From: JACNKV01 sp964422145
GTDB lineage: Bacteria; Fidelibacterota; Marinisomatia; Marinisomatales; JACNKV01
NCBI GenBank assembly: GCA_964422145.1
Contig: CAYQZV010000006.1
Coordinates: 1-64,000 of the forward strand
DNA: 64,000 nucleotides
Direction of reading: 5' to 3'
Numbering within the stretch: position 1 is the first letter of the stretch; each line of letters opens with the position of its first letter. The translations under genes and the position numbers were made by a program. Below the pieces are notes generated by a model that saw nothing but the letters and a program-made list of their open reading frames with translations, was not told the DNA's origin and did no database searches. This document shows, one piece after another, positions 1 through 10,756 of the stretch.

Positions 1-96
1 AGAGAAAACTGTGACCCCTTTTTTGAAATTACAGAAAATTACGGACATAACTCTTTATAACCATTTATTATAGTGAACTGAACTAGGAGAATTATC

Positions 97-3000
97 ATGT
101 TAAATTCAACATATAGAACACTTTTTGTTATCACCATTAGTTTGTTTACGATTATTATTGCTCAGGACGAACCAAAAACTACATCAACTACTACAAGAGA
201 CGGCATTACGAGTTCAGCAGCTCCGGAGATTAAAACATTTGCATTAGATCCTGATTTAAAAGGAGCTGTATCTAACAGTGTTAATTTATTCACAGGAGAT
301 GTAAATCTTCCGATTAATCTGGTTACACTTCCCGGTCCAAATGGAATGGATGTTAATGTAACCGCTGTATATAACAGTAATATTCAAAATCAAGTCGATA
401 CATGGAATGTTGAAGCTCCAACAGGAGTGCTTGGTTTAGGGTGGAATCTAGATTATCCTAAAATTGTTCGGGATCATAAAAACACAGGTACGCGCCATGA
501 TGATGACTTTTATTTAATCTCAGGAGGATCATCATCACAATTAATACGGATAGGACAGGGGTACTTATATTATTTATATAAATTAAAAAATAATCCAAAT
601 GTAATAATAAAATATTATCTTATGGGTATTTTTGATGCTTTTGGAGATCAAGGGCATTGGGAGATAACAACTGATACTGGTATAAAACAAATATTTGGGG
701 ATACTGAAGATTCTAAGCAAATTGGAGTAAAATGGGAGAATTGGATTGGGAACAGTGTAAGATCCACAGGGCAAATAGAATTCGTAACAACATGGAATTT
801 ATCAAGCATCGAAGATCAGTGGGGTAATCACGTAAAGTATGAATACTATAATGTAAAAGAATATGTGGGGGAGACAACCAATAAATGTCATACAAAAGCT
901 TGTTATATAAAAAGAATAACAGATGTTTATAATAGAACGATAGAGTTTATGTATGGAGATAAACATTATGATGAAAATATTAAGGAATTTCAAGATCCTC
1001 ACCAAGAGTACATGGCAAATAATGAATTTGAATCGCTTACTCCAATATATGATAGTGATAGTGATATTTATTTCTACAATACTCCTGGAGATGCTTATCA
1101 AGAAAAAATTGAAACCAAATATTTGGATGAATTAAATGTTTTTAATGAAAATGGCAATCTAATAAATACGATTGAATTTGAATTTGATTTTGCGACAATT
1201 GAGAATAATTATCCTGAAATAGATGAGTCTGTATATCGAGCAGATCTATATAAACGTTATCTAACAGATATTGTCCATAAAAACCCGGATGGAGACCCCC
1301 TCCCTTCAATTAATTTTGAATACTGTAGATATAATGAAGAGACAAATGTGCCTGCAGTTCATTTTGGGGCAATAAAAACAATCTACCATCCACAAGGCGG
1401 AATATCCACTTATCTTTATGAAGAAAAAACGATTGAAGTTTCAAATAGAGAATTTGTTGTTACTCAACCAACACCTAACTATACTAATCCAAAAGTCCAT
1501 ATAGGAGTTGATTACGTAGTAGTTACTTGGGAAAATGGTAATCAAAGGCAAGTTTCCATTTACCAATGGATTGGAGAATGGACGAATGTCTATAGCTATA
1601 CCTTCCCCTATTCGGTTGATATTAAATTAAGTAACAATTTTATTGTAATTAAACAGGGTATATCAAAGATTCATTTAATCCATAAGAATAATCAAAATGA
1701 TAATTGGTTATCTACTAGTATCATTGGTATTGATGATAGTACATCTATATCAAATCCTGGTGAATGCGATGATGAACTAACAACGATTTGGGAGAAGTTT
1801 GATAAGATTGGAACTGGTGATAATTATGTTGCTATTTTATACTCTCTCAATCAAGAAGATTCTTATCAGGGTTGGTTAGATGACCCTGATGGACATACAG
1901 ATTGTGAGTGGTTTGGTTCGTCAGAAATCTTGGATCAAGGTGTAAGAATATATACCTGGAATGATATAAGTTGGGAAGAAGAGTATTTTCCGTTAGACTA
2001 TACACCTACAACAATAGAAGGGAGTGAAAATCACTTTTTTGTACATAATAAGAATGGAGGATTAAATGATTTATTAGATACCTGGTATATGGATGAATCT
2101 AGAGAATGGAATTTTAATGGTATTAGCTTGGGATTAAATATTGGTTCTGGTTATGCCGGTTGGTATATCAATAAGAATATGATTGGTGTTCAAACAGAGA
2201 GCACATCAGAAAAGATAGGGTTTTTGAATCAATTTTATTCAGGATTTCAACTTTCGAAAATATTTAGTGTGGATCATCCTGAACAGCAACTATATATGTC
2301 TCAAATTATGTCAATCAGCTTAGATGACCTAGGCTCTACTTCACCTACCATCCCATTATTTTGTTTTAGGGCAGTTAATTGGTTTGAAAGTTGGTTCCAA
2401 TTACCTTCGAGATCTAAATTAACTCATGTTACGTTAGGTGAAAAAGTTGGGGTGCTAACCTATTGGCGATATTCTTTAGAAGACGGGAACCAAACAACTA
2501 ATAAATATATTAGAAAGTATTGGAATCCTAACTCTGAACATCTAAGCACATATACCAGTATTGACGATGGTATCACAGATAAAAAACGATATGTTGAATA
2601 TGCAAATAACGGTTATTGTCTTTGGTATAAAAATGCAAATTATAATTTATCGTTTTCATTCCCTAAGTTTAATGGGGTATGGGATTCTCAATTAATACCA
2701 AACAATAACACTATTAAAGATGTAAAGTCAGGATTTAATTTTATTGCAGCATCAACTAGTAACGCCACAACAAAACTTTATTATATAAAGAACGGTAAAT
2801 ATTCAAGCTTATTAAATGAATCAATAACTGGAAGATTCTCTACCGGAGTAGGAATAGATGAAAATGAAAGACTTTGTATCGGAAATACTTTAGTTACATT
2901 TGAAGCCGATGAGTTAGCTGAAGCCACATCGTTAGTTTTACATAGAATAGTTGATAATTCTTCTGAAGGATTACAAAATGATTTACCAGTAACCTCAATA

Positions 3001-6000
3001 GAAATCAATGATGGCAGCCAAACCATTTTAACATACTTTGACTATAATGAAGGAACAGCAACGTATGATCCTTCGGGAACTATGGCTCAATACAATAAAG
3101 TTTCTGTTCATCCTGGGGGAATAGGATCAGGACACGGATATACTGAAAATTATTTTATTAATGGAGTTGATCTTTCTTCACCCTGTCTTCCTACCGATCC
3201 GCAATTTGAACAGGCCTACACCCATTATAAACTCATGATGGGTATGCCTTACAAGACGGTTGTTTACAGTGGAGATAGCACTCCGATTGAAGTGAGTAGG
3301 ACAGAAAATGATTATACAGCTTATGATTATGATATCACTCGAGATGATGGAGTCGCAATTGACAAAGGATATTTCGTTCGTCAGACAAGACAAGAATCGA
3401 TAACTGATAATGTAGTGACATCTGTGGAAAGCACATATGATCAGAATACAGGATATCTAGTTCAAACCCAAACAACAAACAGTAACGGAGATGTATTTGT
3501 AAAATCTTTTACTCACTTTAAAGATGTTTATCCCGGTGTTGTTAATATGAAAGCTCCTGTGGTTCAAACGATAACCACAAATACAAGAGATGGAGTTTCT
3601 ACCACAACTGCATCTTCCGCTTCCGTGTGGAAAAATTGGGGTGAAGGCAAATGGGCTCCTCAAAAATCGTACACTTGGGATGGAACAGGGAGCAGTATAT
3701 TTACAGACTGGTCTGGAGATGAGCCAACATCCGGTTGGATAAAAACATCTGAGGTATTAGAGAGAACTTCTTTTGGATCAGGATATGAATCCATAGATGT
3801 AAATGGTAACCACAGGTTTATTCAGTGGGATTCAACTGAATTAACACCTGAAGCTGTCTTTTCTAATGCGAATATGCTTGAAGCAGATTTTGAAGGATAT
3901 GAAGATGAAACCTCTATTGTGGGGTGGACTAAGATAGNNNNNNNNNNNNNNNNNNNNNNNNNNNNNNNNNNNNNNNNNNNNNNNNNNNNNNNNNNNNNNN
4001 NNNNNNNNNNNNNNNNNNNNNNNNNNNNNNNNNNNNNGCAGATTTTGAAGGATATGAAGATGAAACCTCTATTGTGGGGTGGACTAAGATAGCCGATAAC
4101 CAAAGTATGAATAGCCAACAAGTCCATACCGGTGAACATTCATGGGAGATTGTTTCATTCATGAGTCGAGATCCTTATGATTATGCTGTAAGTAAAGCTT
4201 ATTCCGCATCTATTTTAAATTTATCCAACACATATGTATTTTCAGCTTGGATATGGGCACCGGAAACTCATGATGAGATTAATATTCAATTGAAATATGA
4301 AGATTCGGCGGGTTGGCATTATCCAACAGGTAATTCTAAAGCTTTTTACGTCGCAGAAGAAGCGGGTAATTGGCAACACCTTGAAGTGAGTCTTGACCTC
4401 TCTGAGATAAGTAGTTTAGTACAGGTGCAAGCCATTGTTAGAAATTATGGTTCAAATCAAATCCCGTGCTATTTAGATGATATAACTTTCCGACCAATAG
4501 ATTCCGGGTTCTCAGCAACAGTAATTGATCCGGAGACTCGCTTGGTTACAGCTAAACTTGGGAATAGCGGTGAAACGATGCGTTACATTTATGATGATTT
4601 CAATCGTGTAATAGCTACGGTTGGCCCGGATGAAAACGTAAATAATCTGACCGTTCCTTATTATTCCAGACAGGGGAATGGTGATGAATATAATCCTCTG
4701 GATCCAAATAGTGTGTTAACCATCACAGCACAAAACGGTGGGATATATGATAACTTTAACGATGGAGACATAGACGGTTGGGAAGAAGATGCATCCTCGT
4801 ATGGTTCTTGGATAGTAAATGAAGAAGGTGCATTAGAACACACGGGGGCAGACCAGTCAGATCGGCTCTTATTAGTCAATTCACCTACTGAAAACTATGG
4901 TGTCCGCTGTAAGGTAAAACATCTTAATGGTGCTGAAGATTTAGGGATCATGTTTGGTAATATGCATGTTCGGTATGGCTTTGACAAATATGATATACGA
5001 ATCAACGGAGTAACAATTGCTGAAGACTCAAACATACCTCTTGGAGAAGACTGGGTAGCGTGGGTAAATGGAAACCAACTCTATCTTTATGTTGATGGTA
5101 AGCAGGTCTTTGATTTAGATCATGAAAGTGTTCAGCAAGGAGCTTTAAAGCTATATACAGGGGAGAATGGAACCCATGTCACATTTGATGACATTGTTGT
5201 ATTCGATAATCCGATTATTTCTACACAATATGCAGATGGAATGGGTAAAGTGATTCAGTCTCAGACGATTGACGGGGATGGCGTGATTTTATCCATGCCT
5301 TACTATGATGATCTCGGTCGTCAAGCTGTAAACTTCAAACCCATTAAGTTAGACAGCCACACGTTGTATTATCATCCTGAACTAGTGACATCATTTGATT
5401 GGGCTAATGGATCATATGACGGCCAAATGAATGATTTTCACGATGATGACGGGGGATTTAATTACACGCGTAAAATCTTTGATAATACGCCCTTATCGCG
5501 TGTAACTGAAGAAGGCTTACCCGGGAGTGATTTTAATATAGGCAGCGGACATGAAATTACTTACGAATATACTCCCGATGCCGGAGATGTATATGTAGAG
5601 ATCGGATTTGATCCGACCATTCACAGAATACAAAAGATTACGAACTCTGATGATATAACATCTGTTGTGATAAAAGATAAACTTGGTAAAACATTGCTTA
5701 AACAGTTGAAGGATGAAACAACGCCGACAACTTACGTGTACGATGAATATGGAAACGTGGAAACAATATATCTCCCGAACTATTATGATGAAACCATCTT
5801 GGGGTATGACAATTTCAAAATTGAAATGACCTATGATCATTTTGGCCGGATGAAAACAAAGACCACACCTGATGCCGGAACCAGTACATATATTTATAAT
5901 GAGAATAATGGCCAGTTACGATTTATGCAGGATGCTTTAGGTGCTAGTGGAAACAGATACAACTATTTTAAATATGATGATCTCGGTCGCGTACTTGAAG

Positions 6001-8450
6001 AAGGATATTTTGTTTTTACCGGGACACTTGAGAATCTGCAAAATGATGCGAATAACTTTCCGGATTATCCAAGTGATCAACCAACATGGAGAAAGAAATA
6101 TCATTATGATCGAAATGGAGAAAGCGGGCTATTTGAAAACCTGAAGGGCAGAATATGGAGAGTGGAAACAAATAATGATGACGTTGTAGATTCAGAAGTC
6201 ATCGAAACCTTTACCTACGATTTATATGGAAACATACTTCAAAAGGATATTCAGGTTATACAATACCATGAATCCAATGTTTATTCTACACAGTATGAAT
6301 ATGATTTAATGGGGAATGTCACAAAGATACATTACCCTGATGGAGAAACGACCGTTGTTTATACCTATAATCATTTAGGGCAGCTGATTTCTGTGGGGAG
6401 TGAAGCGAATCCCGAAGAATATGCTATGTATACATATAACATTGACGGCAGCATGAATACAGAAATGTTAAACGAAACTGAAACCCGTCAGTTTACCTAT
6501 AACTCACAAGGATGGCTAACCGATATTGTAGGAACTAATTTTGAAGAGCACATTGATTATATCCATGGATATTTGGATGGCATCTCTCGTTACGACAACA
6601 ATATTGGCAATATAACAGAAACATTCACAAGGGTAACCGGAACTCAGATGACGACTCAATCCCGTTATCAATATGATAATTACGGACAAATGACCGGTTA
6701 TGAGCAATCAATAATAGATGATAAACTGGAATATATATCCTATGACCCAAATGGGAATATCTTAACTAAAGGAGATAAGACATACACCTATCATTCCGGG
6801 ACAAATAAAGTACAAAATACGGATGGTTCCGGAGATGACTATATCTACGATGCGAATGGAAATGTCACCGTATCGAATCCGAAGTATATCAAGGCACTTC
6901 AGTATGATCCGTATTCTCAGATGACAACACGGATTGAAAAGAATCTTCATAATCTTAGTTTTCACTATGATGGGGCTAATAGAAGGGTCTTTAAGGAATA
7001 TAGTTACTATTTAGAAAGTGCTGTACGCAGTGTGGCAGAAAACCCCGAAGAAGAGGATAAATACATTAAGACGACCTCCAAAACAGATGAAGTCATGGGC
7101 CAATATGATGGATATGATGACACACAAATAATAGGTAAGATGATTCCGGGTGGTCATTGGGAGTATTTATCGACATTGTATTTACACGGAGAGAATGAAT
7201 ACCCATTGGTTGAATACACAAAAGGGACAAGCCTTACAGAGACCAAACAAGTTTTCATTTATGGGGCTACAGGTTTAGTCGCTTCAAAGAGCAGTACAGA
7301 CACGAATTACTATGTAAAAGACCATCTTGGCAGTACACGGGTTGTGTTTAATGAAACAGGAGGAATCGTAACCTCGTGTGTTTATCGTCCATTTGGTTCT
7401 GAAGCGTTCACAGATGTGAATGCAAATGGGATATCCTATACATACACAGGGCAGGAAGACGACAACGAGATAGGTCTAATGAATTACCGCGCCAGGATGT
7501 ATGACGCTGAACTGGGGAGATTCTATGCGATGGATCCTGCAGGACAGTTTGCCAGCCCGTATCTCTATGCTGCTAATAATCCCATAGTCATGGTAGATCC
7601 AGATGGTGAATTTATCATTGAGGCGATGATAATAGGCGGATTTGTAAATGTATTTTTTAATGCTAAGAATATAGAAGATGGTTGGGATTTGATTGGATAT
7701 GCTGCAATTGGGGCTGCAAGTGGACTCATAGGAGCTTGTGGCACTCCTGCTAATTGGGCATTAAATACTGCTATTGGAGCTTTTCAAGGTGGAATCGCAG
7801 GTGGATTGAATGCGTCGTTAACTGCAAAAGATTGGAGTGCTTTTGATGATGGTTTCAAAACAGGAGCTATTGCAGGAGGGATTGGTGGGTTCCTTTCAAG
7901 TGAGGCAACAAAAAATTTTTTAGGAGGTGATGGATTTGTTAATAATCAGACCCTATTTGATTCGTGGAATGATGGCACAGAACAAGGGTACAAAAAAATA
8001 TTGGATAAATGGGATACTGAGGCAAACTTTATAAGTTTAGATGATAAGTCATTTGAAGGGTGGAAAGGAAGTTCTTCTGATTCACCGGTCACCAAATCAG
8101 CAGTCACTAACACAAAAACAGGGCAAGTAACCTATAATGAAAATGCTTTCAATAATGGATACGACAAGTTTAAATTGGTAAAATTTCATGAGCAGATACA
8201 TAAAAGTGGTTTAAAATCCGGAAAAAATATCTTGGGCAATTTGGATGCAGAAGAACTGCGTGCTTTGAAAAGCACTTATCGAAACCAAGGCTTGTTCCCC
8301 AACCATGGCATCGACATAATGTCTCAAATTGACACTTATGGTTTCAAGACGGGGGATATCTTATATTATGTTAGCCCAACTGGTGCTGGGAAGATAGGAT
8401 ATTCTGAGAAGTGGTGGCACCTGATTTATAAATTACCTAGGAGATATTAA
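97..8450 (+). CDS. Giant YD-repeat/Rhs protein 1, interrupted by a scaffold gap; possible metallopeptidase tip
   Basis: A secreted YD-repeat/Rhs protein. The ATG at 97 follows AGGAG at 85-89, and a Sec signal peptide ends near ...IIIAQ. The N-terminal part (LFTGDVNLPINL, then LGLGWNLDYP) resembles the start domain of FCB YD-repeat proteins. Two jelly-roll/laminin-G-like modules follow (about 4090-4500 and 4740-5220), then many YD repeats (5220-7000). The Rhs-associated core (DHLGSTRVVF, YTGQEDD, GRFYAMDP) lies at about 7300-7600. The tip after the core has a hydrophobic Gly/Ala-rich stretch and HEQIH at 8187-8201, matching the HExxH zinc-protease pattern. The 100-N gap is flanked by a 55-bp duplicate. 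Removing gap plus one copy (155 bases) leaves 8199 bases, exactly 2733 codons, so this is most likely one intact gene of about 2732 residues. The Rhs class is firm; toxin activity is inferred. Confidence 0.85.
3883..4092 (+). repeat. 55-bp direct duplicate flanking the gap (3883-3937 and 4038-4092)
   Basis: The 55 bases before the N run are repeated exactly after it; both copies begin GCAGATTTTGAAGG and end GGACTAAGATAG. The repeat abuts both gap edges precisely, and 55 is a common assembler k-mer. This points to unmerged contig overlap and not to a biological duplication. Collapsing it restores one reading frame. Confidence 0.9.
3938..4037. other. Scaffold gap of exactly 100 N
   Basis: All 100 positions are N, the conventional size for a gap of unknown length. 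It falls inside the first Rhs gene. The flanks overlap by 55 bp, so the true gap is probably negative, meaning the contig ends overlap and no sequence is missing. Confidence 0.98.
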
Positions 8451-8451
8451 T

Positions 8452-8949
8452 ATGAAATATAAGAAATTTATTACATGGGTAAATTTACTAACTGTTGTTT
8501 TCTTGTATCCCAATTTAAGTTTCGCACAAGAGGTTATTACTAACTGTGATAGTTTAAAAAACTATTACTTAGATACCAGAAGTCAAAAGGATTTTTTTAT
8601 AACCAAATCTCTTCCGTATCCAACTGGTGGTTACCACCAGTTGGTGGCTAGGATAAATTATCCAGGCCCCAAAACCGTTAATAAATTAGAAGGAAAGGTT
8701 GTAGTCTGGTTTGTAGTTTCTGAAACGGGAAAAGCAATATGCCCAGAAATTATTGTCTCATTACGAGAGGATTATGATGAGATAGTGGTTAAGGCCATAC
8801 TTGATACGGAGTGGATTCCTGCTACTTCTCTTGGTAGAAATGTTAGTTCTGCTTGTGAAGTTCCAATATTATTTAGTCTTCAAGAGTCAACAGAAAAGAA
8901 ATCCTGGTTACAAAGACTAGCTGAATCATTAACATTTAAAAAACATTGA
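8452..8949 (+). CDS. Exported small protein with a TonB C-terminal-like domain
   Basis: A 165-residue protein with a Sec signal peptide (hydrophobic stretch ending LSFAQ). From about residue 60 it matches the TonB C-terminal fold: INYPGP, then EGKVVVWFVVSETGK, then a helix with AILDTEWIPA and a final VPILFSL strand. It has no membrane anchor plus proline linker, so it is not a complete energy transducer. The ATG lies one base after the rhs1 stop, with AGGAGA just upstream, so it is probably translationally coupled to rhs1. That position is where Rhs immunity genes usually sit, which makes it a candidate partner or immunity protein; this role is inference. It carries a striking palindrome at 8620-8644. 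Confidence 0.75.
   Translation: MKYKKFITWVNLLTVVFLYPNLSFAQEVITNCDSLKNYYLDTRSQKDFFITKSLPYPTGGYHQLVARINYPGPKTVNKLEGKVVVWFVVSETGKAICPEIIVSLREDYDEIVVKAILDTEWIPATSLGRNVSSACEVPILFSLQESTEKKSWLQRLAESLTFKKH
8620..8644. repeat. Perfect 25-bp palindrome inside the TonB-C-like gene
   Basis: The left arm CCAACTGGTGGT (8620-8631) and right arm ACCACCAGTTGG (8633-8644) are exact reverse complements around a single T at 8632. It is GC-rich within an AT-rich gene and encodes part of PTGGYHQLV. No further copy was noticed in the window. Its function is unknown. Confidence 0.9.
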
Positions 8950-8966
8950 AAGTGGACAAGAATAGG

Positions 8967-9578
8967 ATGAATATCAAAATTTACAAAATCATAATATTAT
9001 CAGTATTAATAGGTTGCAACGTTGATCAGAGAGGAAATAAAATGAACCATTTTTCTTATTTTCAAAAGAAAGCTAATAATATAAATACTTGGCCGAAAAA
9101 TCAACTATCTGATTTTGAAGGAGAATATCAGTTTATAACAAATAATGAACGAAATATGAGTGTTAATGATTTTCAAGGAGATTTAAAACGAAATATACAT
9201 TTTTGGGATTATAATAGTAATTCTTTGACATACACAATCATACAGCCCGAGTTTTTGTGTTTCAATCAATTAAAACTATTTGAATTCACACAGTTTAAAT
9301 ATATCTCAACTAACAACCCCTCAAAATATCAATGGAACCCTGTGTTTAATCATAAAGATAAGATAATAATGGCTATTAGATTAATATCGGATTTTATTAA
9401 AATTCCAGAAAAAGAATTGCTGGAGAATAATGTTTTTGTTTTTTCACTTATTAATCAATCTCTTTATGTTTATACTATTGGTTTTTCATTTTTTGAGAAT
9501 CCTATGCCCAGCCCTAGTCCATTTATCAAAATAGATTTAGATTCGAAAAAAATTGTTTATAATGTGATTGTAGGATGA
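8967..9578 (+). CDS. Small lipoprotein of unknown function (candidate immunity protein)
   Basis: The chosen ATG at 8967 gives a protein of about 203 residues starting MNIKIYK with the lipobox LIGC, so a diacylated lipoprotein is predicted. An upstream in-frame TTG at 8946 would only add seven charged residues in front of the signal peptide. The mature part is polar and aromatic-rich (FSYF, FWDY, FEFTQFKY) and I do not recognise it. It is the third gene of the rhs1 cluster and ends 65 bases before gspE. The same arrangement, a small lipoprotein gene after an Rhs gene, recurs at 21060. An Rhs-associated immunity or anchoring lipoprotein is therefore an attractive but unproven reading. Confidence 0.7.
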   Translation: MNIKIYKIIILSVLIGCNVDQRGNKMNHFSYFQKKANNINTWPKNQLSDFEGEYQFITNNERNMSVNDFQGDLKRNIHFWDYNSNSLTYTIIQPEFLCFNQLKLFEFTQFKYISTNNPSKYQWNPVFNHKDKIIMAIRLISDFIKIPEKELLENNVFVFSLINQSLYVYTIGFSFFENPMPSPSPFIKIDLDSKKIVYNVIVG

Positions 9579-9643
9579 AAAAATAAATTATTAATGGATT
9601 AAATCTGTTTGGAACACTACAAGAGGCTATTAATGTTATGTAA

Positions 9644-10756
9644 ATGAATTCTATTAATGTAATATCAAAGAACTCCCCACCTACAGCACTAGAATTACTG
9701 ATTACGGTTGCATTAAATCATCGAGCCAGTGATATCCATATTGAAAGCCGACAGAATAATATTCTCATACGAAATCGCATAGACGGTTTATTACATAATG
9801 GTCCCGAAGTCTCTTCTCATATTAAAAATGGATTAATCAGCCACATAAAAGTACTGGCAGAATTGGATATTGCAGAAAAACGACGCCCCCAAGACGGGAA
9901 GATCCGCTATTCATTAAAAGATAGAGAGTTTGATATCCGCGTATCTTCTGTTCCGACATTATATGGTGAGAAAATAGTCATGCGGTTATTAGATCCAGAA
10001 AGCCAGAAAATCTCGATGGATCAACTGGGTGCAAACCCAACTCAAAAGCAAATGCTTTTAGATTCCCTCAAACTGAAACAAGGGATTATTCTGGTTACAG
10101 GACCAACAGGATCAGGGAAAACAACCACCCTATATACGATGCTGAATAAACTTAATAGTCCGCACGTAAATATTATGACAGTTGAAGACCCTGTTGAATA
10201 TGAGATTCCGGGGATTAATCAAACCAAAGCACAACCGGAGATCGGTTATACATTTGCCAATGCTCTTCGTTCATTCTTACGTCAAGACCCGGATGTAATT
10301 TTTATCGGGGAAATTCGGGATACAGAAACTGCCGAAATTGCCATCCGCGCTTCCTTAACGGGACATTTAGTGTTGAGTACGATCCATACAAACAATGCCT
10401 TGGACACGATTGTCAGGCTCATGGATATGGAAATAGAACCGTATTTATTAGCGGCGACATTGAAACTCGTGATTGCACAACGATTAGTGCGTTTAACCTG
10501 TACAAAATGCAGTGGAAAGTCAAAGAATGATAATTGTGATCAATGTCATGGAACAGGGTTTTATGGCAGAAAAGGAATATTTGAATTTTTACCGATCAGT
10601 GATGTCATTCAAAATCATATCCATGATCGATCCTCCATCAATAAAATCCGCGAATTAAAGGAAATACAGTCTATGATGACATTAGAAAAAGCCGGAATGG
10701 AAAAATACAACCTTGGGTTGACGACACAAGAGGAGGTTTGCCGTGTTATTCAATAA
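9644..10756 (+). CDS. gspE: GspE/PilB-type secretion ATPase, short form
   Basis: The cytoplasmic hexameric ATPase that powers type II secretion or pilus assembly. Its 370 residues hold RASDIHIE at the start, Walker A GPTGSGKTTTLY near residue 153, an Asp box (VEDPVEY), Walker B-type DPDVIFIGEIRD, the His box HLVLSTIHTN, and a zinc-binding tetracysteine (CTKC...CDQC) near 285-302. The Cys4 motif favours GspE/PilB over PilT. Usual family length is 500-570 residues, and the N-terminal domain that docks onto GspL/PilM is absent. The ATG is directly preceded in frame by a TAA stop and has no well-spaced Shine-Dalgarno, so the start is less certain than the core. The 3' end overlaps gspD by 14 bases. 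Confidence 0.92.
   Translation: MNSINVISKNSPPTALELLITVALNHRASDIHIESRQNNILIRNRIDGLLHNGPEVSSHIKNGLISHIKVLAELDIAEKRRPQDGKIRYSLKDREFDIRVSSVPTLYGEKIVMRLLDPESQKISMDQLGANPTQKQMLLDSLKLKQGIILVTGPTGSGKTTTLYTMLNKLNSPHVNIMTVEDPVEYEIPGINQTKAQPEIGYTFANALRSFLRQDPDVIFIGEIRDTETAEIAIRASLTGHLVLSTIHTNNALDTIVRLMDMEIEPYLLAATLKLVIAQRLVRLTCTKCSGKSKNDNCDQCHGTGFYGRKGIFEFLPISDVIQNHIHDRSSINKIRELKEIQSMMTLEKAGMEKYNLGLTTQEEVCRVIQ

Noticed and set aside
3883..4092. Biological tandem duplication inside rhs1
   Set aside because: The repeat is exactly 55 bases, abuts an exact 100-N gap on both sides, and collapsing it restores one frame; an assembly overlap explains it better.
9587..9643. Short frame ending ...LFGTLQEAINVM before gspE as a lost N-terminal piece
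   Set aside because: Only 18 residues between two stops with no clear likeness to the GspE N-terminal domain.
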